Assembly (NCBI GenBank): GCA_964494475.1
Contig: CAZBRS010000087.1
Coordinates: 1 to 17,050, forward strand
Length of the DNA: 17,050 bases
Direction of reading: 5' to 3'
Source: CAZBRS01 sp964494475
GTDB lineage: Bacteria > Myxococcota_A > UBA9042 > CAZBRS01
The translations under genes were made by a program, and so were the position numbers. Position 1 is the stretch's first letter. Every line of letters begins with the position of its first letter. The notes beneath the pieces were generated by a model. The model worked only from the letters and a program-made list of their open reading frames with translations, was not told the DNA's origin and made no database searches. This document shows, in pieces, positions 9,937 through 15,137 of the stretch.

Positions 9937-9977
9937 GGGCATGGCACGCCAAGCTGGGGCATGGCACGCCATGCCCC
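9937..9977 (+). repeat. Direct repeat plus perfect palindrome
   Basis: GGGCATGGCACGCCA occurs at 9937-9951 and again at 9957-9971, a period of 20. The second copy is also the left part of a perfect palindrome (9956-9977): the arm GGGGCATGGC, a 2-nt centre AC, and the arm GCCATGCCCC. As RNA it could fold into a stem of at least 8 bp with a 6-nt loop, and the first copy could compete for the same 3' arm. No T-tract follows, so a classical intrinsic terminator is doubtful. It resembles small dispersed REP-like repeats that sit between genes. Confidence 0.7.
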
Positions 9978-9988
9978 TACATCTCTCC

Positions 9989-10017
9989 TTGACCTAGGGG
10001 ACCATGCCCATTACAAA
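9989..10017 (+). promoter_or_regulatory. Sigma70-type promoter of metK
   Basis: TTGACC (9989-9994), a 17-nt spacer and TACAAA (10012-10017) match the -35 and -10 consensus at 5/6 and 4/6 positions. Transcription would start near 10023-10026, leaving a leader of only about 40 nt before metK. Confidence 0.55.
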
Positions 10018-10038
10018 AAAGCGCCGCTCTCCAGCGGC
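10015..10038 (-). terminator. Hairpin with T-tract on the minus strand inside the metK promoter
   Basis: On the minus strand GCCGCT, loop GGAG, AGCGGC is followed by GC and six T residues (10038 down to 10015), the shape of an intrinsic terminator. No minus-strand gene lies directly upstream of it, as metK is on the plus strand. It may stop antisense transcripts from metK, or it may be fortuitous, since its T-tract is the complement of the A-rich -10 region. On the plus strand the same hairpin falls at the presumed transcript 5' end. Confidence 0.35.
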
Positions 10039-10065
10039 CGCGATTGCCACAAGGAGCCTCCGCTG

Positions 10066-11238
10066 ATGAGCGATCCCCGTCATACCCTGTTCGCGTCCGA
10101 GTCCGTGACCGAGGGGCACCCCGACAAGGTGGCCGACCACGTCTCCGACGCCGTACTCGACGCGCTGCTCGCGCAGGACCCCACCTCGCGCGTCGCGTGC
10201 GAGACCCTGGTGACCACCGGCCTGGTGCTGGTGGCCGGCGAGGTGACCACGCGAGCCTACGTCGACATCCCCGGCATCGCCCGCAAGGTCATCGCCGACA
10301 TCGGCTACACGGGCTCCGACATCGGCTTCGACGCCAACACGTGCGCGGTGCTCACGTCGCTGCACGAGCAGTCGCCCGACATCAGCCAGGGCGTGACCGA
10401 GGGCGCGGGCCTGTTCGCCGAGCAGGGCGCCGGCGACCAGGGCATGATGTTCGGCTTCGCCACCGACGAGGGCGCCGACTTCATGCCCACGCCCATCTCG
10501 CTGGCGCACCGCCTGTCGAAGCGCCTCTCCGACGTGCGGCGCAGCGGCCTGGTCGACCTGTTCCGCCCCGACGGCAAGACCCAGGTGGCCGTGCGCTACG
10601 ACGGCTTCAAGCCCGTGGGGCTCGAGAACGTGCTGGTCTCGACGCAGCACAGGCCCGACCGCACCTACGCCGACATCCGCGACGCGGTCATCGAGCACGT
10701 GATCAAGCCGGTGGTGCCCGCCGAGTGGCTGCCCTCCGACGACCGCCTCTTCGTGAACCCCACCGGCTCGTTCGTCTACGGCGGGCCCGCGGCCGACACG
10801 GGGCTGACCGGCCGCAAGATCATCATGGACACCTACGGCGGCATGGGCCGGCACGGCGGCGGCGCCTTCTCGGGCAAGGATCCCACGAAGGTCGACCGCA
10901 GCGCGGCCTACATGTGCCGCTACGTGGCCAAGAACGTGGTGGCGGCGGGCCTCGCGTCGCGCCTCGAGGTGCAGGTCTCCTACGCCATCGGCAAGGCCGA
11001 CCCCCTGTCGCTCTTCGTCGACACGTTCGGCACGGGCAAGCTGCCCGACGACCGCATCCTCAACCTGGTGCGCGAGGTCTTCGACTTCAAGCCCAAGGCC
11101 ATCATCGAGAAGCTCGACCTGCGCCGCCCCATCTTCTTGAAGACGGCGGCCTTCGGCCACTTCGGGCGCGACCTCCCCGAGTTCACGTGGGAGCGCACCG
11201 ACATGGTCGAGATCCTTCGAGACGCCGCGGGTCTCTGA
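10066..11238 (+). CDS. metK: S-adenosylmethionine synthetase
   Basis: MetK makes S-adenosylmethionine from methionine and ATP, releasing phosphate and pyrophosphate, and is the source of methyl groups for the cell. The 390-aa protein is full length with all three domains. Motifs include FASESVTEGHPDKVADHVSD near the N-terminus, with the ATP-binding GHPDK, the core hexapeptide-containing GAGDQGMMFGFATDE, and the loop DTGLTGRKIIMDTYGG leading to GRHGGGAFSGKDPTKVDRS, the P-loop-like active-site segment. QVSYAIGKADPLS and FGHFGRDLPEFTWE close the fold. ATG 10066 has AAGGAG 9 nt upstream. It has its own promoter, and a methyltransferase gene follows 27 nt after the stop. Confidence 0.98.
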   Translation: MSDPRHTLFASESVTEGHPDKVADHVSDAVLDALLAQDPTSRVACETLVTTGLVLVAGEVTTRAYVDIPGIARKVIADIGYTGSDIGFDANTCAVLTSLHEQSPDISQGVTEGAGLFAEQGAGDQGMMFGFATDEGADFMPTPISLAHRLSKRLSDVRRSGLVDLFRPDGKTQVAVRYDGFKPVGLENVLVSTQHRPDRTYADIRDAVIEHVIKPVVPAEWLPSDDRLFVNPTGSFVYGGPAADTGLTGRKIIMDTYGGMGRHGGGAFSGKDPTKVDRSAAYMCRYVAKNVVAAGLASRLEVQVSYAIGKADPLSLFVDTFGTGKLPDDRILNLVREVFDFKPKAIIEKLDLRRPIFLKTAAFGHFGRDLPEFTWERTDMVEILRDAAGL

Positions 11239-11265
11239 GCCCTCCCAGCCCCCCCGGAGTCCTCC

Positions 11266-12015
11266 ATGCGCGCCGACGAACACGAACGGATGTTCCGCTT
11301 CGAGACGGAGCACTTCTGGTTCGTGGGCACGCGCGCCGTCATCCGTGACGTGCTGGCCCGCACCGCCGTGGCCACCCGGCCCGGCCTCGCGAAGCCCTGG
11401 CTGCTCGACGTGGGCTGCGGCACGGGCTCGTTCCTGTCGTCGTTGCCCGAGCGCTTCGAGCGCGTGGGCCTCGACTACTTCCAAGCGGCCCTCCAGTTCC
11501 ATCGCACGCGCGGGCCCTGGCCCCTGGTGCGGGGCAGCGCCACGCAGCTGCCCCTGGCCGACGCCAGCGTCGACGTGGTGACCGCGCTCGACGTGCTCGA
11601 GCACCTGGCCGACGACGCCACGGCCGCGGCCGAGATCCGGCGCGTGCTCGCCCCCGGCGGCATTTGCCTGGCCACCGTGCCGGCCTTCGAGGCCCTCTGG
11701 AGCACCCACGACGACGCCCTGGGCCACCAGCGCCGCTACCGCCGCGACGCCTTCGTGCGCCTGTTCGAAGACGCCGGCCTCGTCCCCGAGACCGTCAGCT
11801 ACTACAACACCTGGCTCTTCCCCGCCCTGGCCGTCAACCGCCTGGTTCGGCGCCTGTTGCCGAGCAAGCCCGGTCCCGCCACCTCCGACCTCTCCGAGCT
11901 GCCCGGGCCCCTCAACCGCGCTCTGGGGGCCCTGCTGGCCTCCGAGGCGCGCTTGCTGCGCCACGGGCGGCTGCCGTTCGGGGCGTCGTTGATCGGGGTG
12001 TTTCGGCGGGCCTGA
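11266..12015 (+). CDS. Class I SAM-dependent methyltransferase
   Basis: This 249-aa protein has a Rossmann-type methyltransferase fold. SAM-binding motif I is LLDVGCGTGSF (residues 46-56), the acidic residue at the end of strand 2 is in VGLD (Asp70), motif II-like LPLADASVDVVTALDVLEHL spans about 95-113, and motif III is RRVLAPGGICLATVP (125-139). The N-terminal HERMFRFETEHFWFVGTR pattern and the later GHQRRYRRDAF segment recur in a Methyltransf_11-like group often found near glycan or lipid biosynthesis genes; the substrate here is unknown. The gene follows metK by 27 nt with GGAG before the ATG, so it may share the metK transcript, linking SAM supply and use, though this may be chance. It converges on the minus-strand gene with only 4 nt between the stops. 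Confidence 0.85.
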   Translation: MRADEHERMFRFETEHFWFVGTRAVIRDVLARTAVATRPGLAKPWLLDVGCGTGSFLSSLPERFERVGLDYFQAALQFHRTRGPWPLVRGSATQLPLADASVDVVTALDVLEHLADDATAAAEIRRVLAPGGICLATVPAFEALWSTHDDALGHQRRYRRDAFVRLFEDAGLVPETVSYYNTWLFPALAVNRLVRRLLPSKPGPATSDLSELPGPLNRALGALLASEARLLRHGRLPFGASLIGVFRRA

Positions 12016-12019
12016 AGGC

Positions 12020-12256
12020 TTACGCGCTGTGCGAGGCCAAACGTGCCTGCAGGGCTTCCGGCACGTCGAGCGCGGCGAAGAGCTTCTGGGGGAACAGGTA
12101 GTCTTCGCCCGATTCGTCGATGACGCGCACGAGCCCGCGAGCCTCGGCCTCGGCGTCCGGCAACGTCGAGTACAGCCGTCTGACCATCAGCGAGGCCTTG
12201 TAGCCGCGATTGTCGACACACAGCGCATACGTGTGAGGCGGCTCTTTTCGTTTCAT
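12020..12256 (-). CDS. Small conserved-looking protein, second gene of a coupled pair (78 aa)
   Basis: The 78-aa product has a core of CVDNRGYKASL (residues 13-23), RRLYSTLPDAEAEARGLVRVIDESGEDYLFP (about 26-56) and an amphipathic LDVPEALQARL end. It is rich in acidic residues through its middle. From memory, small proteins with a VDNxGYxASL...VIDESGEDYLYP pattern occur across many bacteria without assigned function; this could not be checked here. ATG 12256 was chosen because TGGAG precedes it and it overlaps the upstream gene's stop as ATGA; a longer in-frame start would lie within that gene. There is no signal peptide or membrane segment. The function is unknown; it probably acts with the 82-aa protein encoded just before it. 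Confidence 0.7.
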   Translation of the reverse strand: MKRKEPPHTYALCVDNRGYKASLMVRRLYSTLPDAEAEARGLVRVIDESGEDYLFPQKLFAALDVPEALQARLASHSA

Positions 12257-12501
12257 GGCTTCATCTCCAGGATCCGCTTGATTTTGATTTCGCGACGTCC
12301 GATCCCATGGCACTCGTACCAGTGCACTTCGGCAACGCAGCGAGAGCCATCTGGGAGCCGTACGACCGCGGCACCTTTCAGCTTTCGCCATCGACCAGGA
12401 CCGTAGGCCCGACGCAACCGAGCGAGCTCACGAATGCCACGACCGCTTGCGATTACCTCGATCGACGTGATCTCGCCGATGACTTTGATCGATGTCTCCA
12501 T
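12253..12501 (-). CDS. Small basic conserved-looking protein, first gene of a coupled pair (82 aa)
   Basis: The 82-aa product is strongly basic. Visible features are IEVIASGRGIRELARLRRAYG (residues 14-34), GRWRKLKGAAVVRLPDGS (36-53) and AEVHWYECHGIGRREIKIKR (57-76). The HWYExHGIGRxxxKIKR ending, as I recall it, is shared by a group of uncharacterised bacterial proteins; no domain name is assigned. The charge and size suggest nucleic acid or partner-protein binding, which is inference only. Its TGA overlaps the ATG of the 78-aa gene, so the two are translated together. Base composition is lower in GC than the neighbouring genes. An arrangement of two tiny coupled genes with opposite charge resembles toxin-antitoxin modules, but no known toxin motif is seen. 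Confidence 0.7.
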   Translation of the reverse strand: METSIKVIGEITSIEVIASGRGIRELARLRRAYGPGRWRKLKGAAVVRLPDGSRCVAEVHWYECHGIGRREIKIKRILEMKP

Positions 12502-12648
12502 TCCACGCTTCCGTTGCCTCCAAGGAGAGAATAGGGAGCATGGCGAGCCGCGGCAAGTCGAGACTCGCGTCTGCGCTCTTCATCTGCAATGCCGACGACT
12601 CACGGTAGAATCCACAATGGGCAAGCGCGCCAGTCTTCGGCGAGCCCG

Positions 12649-13848
12649 TCACGGCGTGAAGAACGCCTCGGGCTGGTAGGCGGGCAGGATCCGCGGGCCG
12701 CCGTCGGGGCCCTGGAGGGGCGTGATCACGGCGCTCGGCCATTCGAGCGTCGCCACCTCCCACAGGTCGTGGTTCACGAGCTCGACGTTGGCCGCCTCGA
12801 ACACCAGCGACCCGTACAGGTACACCCGCACCGTGGCGAACGACGGCCCGAAGCCGTGGTCGCTCCAGTAGTGCACGCCGAGGCGGTAGGTGAGCGGCGT
12901 GTCGATCGTGCCGGGCGGCGCCGCCAGGTTCAGGTTCTCGGGGCCGGCGCCGTCGGTGTCGTCGCGGTCCAGCGACGGGTCGTCGTCGACCGCCGGGTCC
13001 GGTACGCCCCAGGCGGGGTGGCCGTTGAACCAGAAGCAGTCCCAGAGCGTGTCGAACCAGGGGTCCGGCAGCCCGTCGCCGTCGGTGTCGGCCGCCGCGG
13101 CGTCGGGGTGCGCGAAGTGCAGGTCCAGGTCGGCGCCGGCCTCGGGCCCCTCGTCGAAGGGGTCGTCGTCGCCCGGCGTGCTCCACAGCACCTCGACGTG
13201 GAGGGCCCCGTCGCACGGGCACACGTAGACCACCACCTCGGCCGGCACCGGGCTCGGGTTGCCCGCCGCGTCCCACACCCGCAGGCGGAAGGTGTACGAC
13301 CCGGCCACGTTGACCTCGAAGGTGGGGTCCGCCACGGTCGCGCTGGGCGCGAACAGGCTGGTCGAGCCCACGGGCTGCTCCACGGACCACTCCCACGCCG
13401 CGATGGCGCCGCCCGGCGCGGTCGACCCACCGGACCGCAGGTGCAGCACGGTCTGGGGGACGACCTCGCTGCCCTCGTCGACGCCGATCACGGCCACCGG
13501 CCCGTCGCCGGGGCCCACGTCGGGCACGGTCTCGGCCAGGCCCTCGGGCACGGTCTCGGCCCCCTCGACGTCGCTCGGGGCGGGCACGTCGGGCACGACC
13601 TCGGCGGTCGGCTCGAGGGCGTCGACCGGTTCGGTTGCATCGGCCGCGTCGGGAGCGTCGACGGCCTCCGTCACGACCTCGGCCGGCGCCTCGGCCGAAG
13701 CTCCGTCGTTCGGCAGCGCGTCGTCCGGCGGCGCGGCCTCGACCGTGTCGGCGCCCTCGAGTCGCCGGTCCGCGTCGTCGGTCTCGCAGGCGACGAGAAC
13801 TGTCGCAGTCAGGGCCAGCAGCAGGATCAGGAAGAGGCGGGTCGTCAT
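12649..13848 (-). CDS. Secreted lipoprotein with PKD-like and YfaP/DUF2135-like domains
   Basis: The 399-aa product has a signal peptide with lipobox LVAC (Cys21). A disordered D/E/P/A/V-rich linker follows at about residues 22-115 and includes the 8-residue repeat AETVPxxx. A PKD-like beta domain spans about 118-210 (VLHLRSGGSTAPGG, AWEWSVEQP, NVAGSYTFRLRVWDAAGN). The C-terminal domain (about 215-399) begins HVEVLWSTPGDDDPFDEGP and contains ADLDLHFAHPDA, the calcium-type DTDGDGLPDP (254-263), WDCFWFNGHPAWG, GAGPENLNLAAP and LGVHYWSDHGFGPSFATVRVYLYG. The order DLDLH, GPEN, VxVYxYG resembles YfaP/DUF2135-type proteins. ATG 13848 is preceded by GGGGGA; upstream in-frame starts would put extra sequence before the signal peptide. 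It is probably surface exposed. Its role is unknown; Myxococcota encode many such proteins. Confidence 0.82.
   Translation of the reverse strand: MTTRLFLILLLALTATVLVACETDDADRRLEGADTVEAAPPDDALPNDGASAEAPAEVVTEAVDAPDAADATEPVDALEPTAEVVPDVPAPSDVEGAETVPEGLAETVPDVGPGDGPVAVIGVDEGSEVVPQTVLHLRSGGSTAPGGAIAAWEWSVEQPVGSTSLFAPSATVADPTFEVNVAGSYTFRLRVWDAAGNPSPVPAEVVVYVCPCDGALHVEVLWSTPGDDDPFDEGPEAGADLDLHFAHPDAAAADTDGDGLPDPWFDTLWDCFWFNGHPAWGVPDPAVDDDPSLDRDDTDGAGPENLNLAAPPGTIDTPLTYRLGVHYWSDHGFGPSFATVRVYLYGSLVFEAANVELVNHDLWEVATLEWPSAVITPLQGPDGGPRILPAYQPEAFFTP
13520..13561 (-). repeat. Coding tandem repeat in the lipoprotein linker
   Basis: TCGGGCACGGTCTCGGCC occurs at 13520-13537 and 13544-13561 on the plus strand, a period of 24 nt. 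It encodes two successive 8-residue units starting AETVP. Such short in-frame repeats can change number by slippage and alter linker length. Confidence 0.6.
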
Positions 13849-13873
13849 GCGGTCCCCCGGGGAAGGTCTGCAG

Positions 13874-13879
13874 AGCATA
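13874..13879 (-). promoter_or_regulatory. Possible -10 element of the lipoprotein gene
   Basis: On the minus strand GTGTGCTATGCTCTG contains TATGCT, preceded by a TG one base upstream as in extended -10 boxes, 25 nt before the ATG. No good -35 hexamer is seen at 16-18 nt. Confidence 0.3.
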
Positions 13880-13919
13880 GCACACGCGGGGGGTGGTGGC
13901 CTTTCCACGGAGGGGAGGG

Positions 13920-13938
13920 TGCGACAGAACGTGTCGCA
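13920..13938. repeat. Inverted repeat, possible operator
   Basis: TGCGACA, a 5-nt centre GAACG, then TGTCGCA make a perfect 7-5-7 palindrome about 70-90 nt upstream of the lipoprotein start. Its symmetry and place upstream of the promoter fit a dimeric regulator site. It is not followed by a T-tract, so a terminator is less likely. Confidence 0.35.
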
Positions 13939-14139
13939 GCTGGCCTCGTCGACCGGAGGTTGTCGGCGCGCCGGCCCACGGGCAGGATGGATTCCCACCC
14001 CCGCGGAGGCCCTGCCCATGGGGACGAAGTGACCGACGCCGTGGCCCCAATGCAAGGGGGACTGACGCGTCGGTGGGCATCAATACGTCTCAGATACTGG
14101 CAATACGCGCGCTCGTCAAGCGTCAGAACATCGGGGGCC

Positions 14140-14290
14140 ATGACGCAACACCGAGGTCGAGCTGGTCCTCGACCTCGAGCTGGCCCGCTACCAGAAGCTG
14201 GGCGACGCGGCGCTCGGCGAGTGGGTGCGGCTGCAGAGGGACGACTTCCTCCTGAGGCTCGCGAAGGTGCTGGAGGCCAACGGGTTGTAG
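14140..14290 (+). pseudogene. Small ORF remnant with an apparent 1-nt frameshift
   Basis: From 14150 a frame reads TEVELVLDLELARYQ, then KLGDAALGEWVRLQR, then DDFLLRLAKVLEANGL and stops at TAG 14288-14290, which looks like a real amphipathic helical protein segment. No start codon lies in this frame: a TGA sits at 14141-14143. An ATG at 14140, preceded by GGGGG, would run into the frame if one base were removed from ATGACGCAACACC, giving M-T-N-T-E-V-E-L. This suggests a short gene inactivated by a single-base insertion, or a sequence error. No family is recognised. It abuts the HNH fragment, consistent with decayed mobile or defence DNA. Confidence 0.4.
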
Positions 14291-14300
14291 GGGCGGGGCG

Positions 14301-14456
14301 GTCGACGGCCTCGCAGGCGCTGCGGGCCATGGCCAGCGACACGCGCGCGTCGTGCCGCAGGGCGTGCCCGTCGCAGAAGGCCGCGAGGTCGACGCCGTGG
14401 CGGTGGTTGCGGTCGCACCAGCGGGCGAGGTGGATTCCGGCCGCGAGGTCGAGGAA
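14301..14456 (-). pseudogene. Internal fragment of an HNH endonuclease gene, duplicate of the gene at the right edge
   Basis: On the minus strand this reads FLDLAAGIHLARWCDRNHR, then HGVDLAAFCDGHALRHDAR, then VSLAMARSACEAVDRP. It aligns without gaps to the C-terminal half of the HNH endonuclease at 16521-17050 (AAEVHLARWCDRNHR through AIAQSAYEAVDQQ). The HNH catalytic motif and the last 20 or so codons are missing, and there is no start codon, so it cannot make a nuclease. It lies directly after the ptuB stop and in the same reading frame. The core 14329-14426 is identical to 16633-16730 at every base; the edges are clearly diverged. Confidence 0.85.
14329..14426 (+). repeat. 98-nt perfect direct repeat, left copy
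   Basis: Identical base for base to 16633-16730 (offset 2304). Outside it identity drops at once: 4 mismatches in the 29 bases on the left, and about 8 in the 24 bases on the right. The two copies flank ptuA-ptuB. Confidence 0.95.
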
Positions 14457-15137
14457 TCAGGTGTCTCCGCGCACGAGCCGTCCCTGTCGCCGAAGCTCGG
14501 CCGCGACGAAGGGCGCCCGGGACTCGAGATAGGGAAGGTCGATCCCGCCCTTTCCCGGGCCCAGGCGGTAGTCCTCCACATAGGCTTGTCGCTGGAGGCA
14601 GCAGTCCCGAAGATTCAAGAGAGGCAGCGTCGCGGCGATGGTTGTCAGCCCCGCCATGGGGGCTGCGGCGCCTGCCGTCACCTCGAACGTCTCCAGGTTC
14701 AGCGCGAACCACCCCGGCCCTGCAGTGAACGGGTCGACCACGTCCAGAACACCCTTTTTGGCGTTCACGCAGCCTGCGCTGAGCCGGTAGTTCGACCACT
14801 CGTACACGAGCCGCCAGTTCTTGGACTTCGGCACGAAGTGGTCGACCGTCGGACTCCCGGTCGCCCGCTCGAGGTGCATCGCGAGATAGGCGCACCGCTC
14901 GGCGTAGAGTCCCATCAGATCATCGAGCGCGCTCTTCCCGTCGGCCTTGCGAGCGTCTGTCCAGCAGGTCGGGAATTTGTCCGCGGGAATGTCAGCTTCG
15001 CGAGCGTACGTGGTTCCGGGCTTGCGGCCTCCGGCCTTCACAGGTTGGCCCACGAGCTTCTTGATCGCGACCTCACCGCGCTTGCGAACGGTCTGATCGA
15101 AGGCGGAAGGCTCTGGGGCAGGAGATACCGGGATCAC
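14457..15137 (-). CDS. ptuB: HNH endonuclease PtuB of a Septu-type defence system
   Basis: PtuB is the nuclease partner of the Septu anti-phage system. The 226-aa protein carries an HNH core: TVDHFVPKSKNW with Asp99-His100, VYEWSNYRLS with Asn116, and AGCVNAKKG with Asn125 and Lys127-128. This spacing and the words DHFxPKS, YEWSNYRL and NxxKG fit PtuB/TIGR02646-like nucleases. The later LDVVDPFTAGPGWFALNLETFEV and LNLRDCCLQRQA segments also fit that group. The start is GTG 15137, overlapping the ptuA stop by 4 nt, with GGAGGAA ahead of it; coupling suggests a stoichiometric complex. The end LESRAPFVAAELRRQGRL looks natural, so truncation is unlikely. GC content is visibly lower than in the housekeeping operon, as expected for transferred defence genes. 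Confidence 0.8.
   Translation of the reverse strand: MIPVSPAPEPSAFDQTVRKRGEVAIKKLVGQPVKAGGRKPGTTYAREADIPADKFPTCWTDARKADGKSALDDLMGLYAERCAYLAMHLERATGSPTVDHFVPKSKNWRLVYEWSNYRLSAGCVNAKKGVLDVVDPFTAGPGWFALNLETFEVTAGAAAPMAGLTTIAATLPLLNLRDCCLQRQAYVEDYRLGPGKGGIDLPYLESRAPFVAAELRRQGRLVRGDT

Larger units (their letters stand above)
13849..14139. other. Gene-poor stretch upstream of the lipoprotein gene
   Basis: I see no convincing gene here. It holds the presumed minus-strand promoter of the lipoprotein gene and one inverted repeat. Near 14080-14130 the DNA is less GC-rich, with CAATACG occurring twice. A minus-strand reading frame from ATG 14141 begins plausibly (MAPDVLTLDERAYCQYLRRIDAHRR) but turns into low-complexity sequence, so at best it is a gene fragment. 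Confidence 0.4.

Noticed and set aside
10018..10065. SAM riboswitch upstream of metK
   Set aside because: The predicted leader is only about 40 nt, and I see none of the conserved core words of SAM-I, SAM-II or SAM-IV aptamers.
12502..12648. Search for a promoter or RNA gene between the small-gene pair and the lipoprotein stop
   Set aside because: No convincing -35/-10 pair, hairpin with T-tract or tRNA-like fold was found in these 147 bases.
13845..14141. Minus-strand ORF starting MAPDVLTLDERAYCQYLRRIDAHRR
   Set aside because: Only the first 25 residues look protein-like; the rest is low complexity and the frame overlaps the presumed promoter region of the lipoprotein gene. It may be a gene fragment, but support is too thin to call.
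12589..14532. A 647-codon plus-strand frame across the minus-strand lipoprotein
   Set aside because: It is antisense to a protein with a signal peptide and recognisable domains, and its product has no domain-like pattern.
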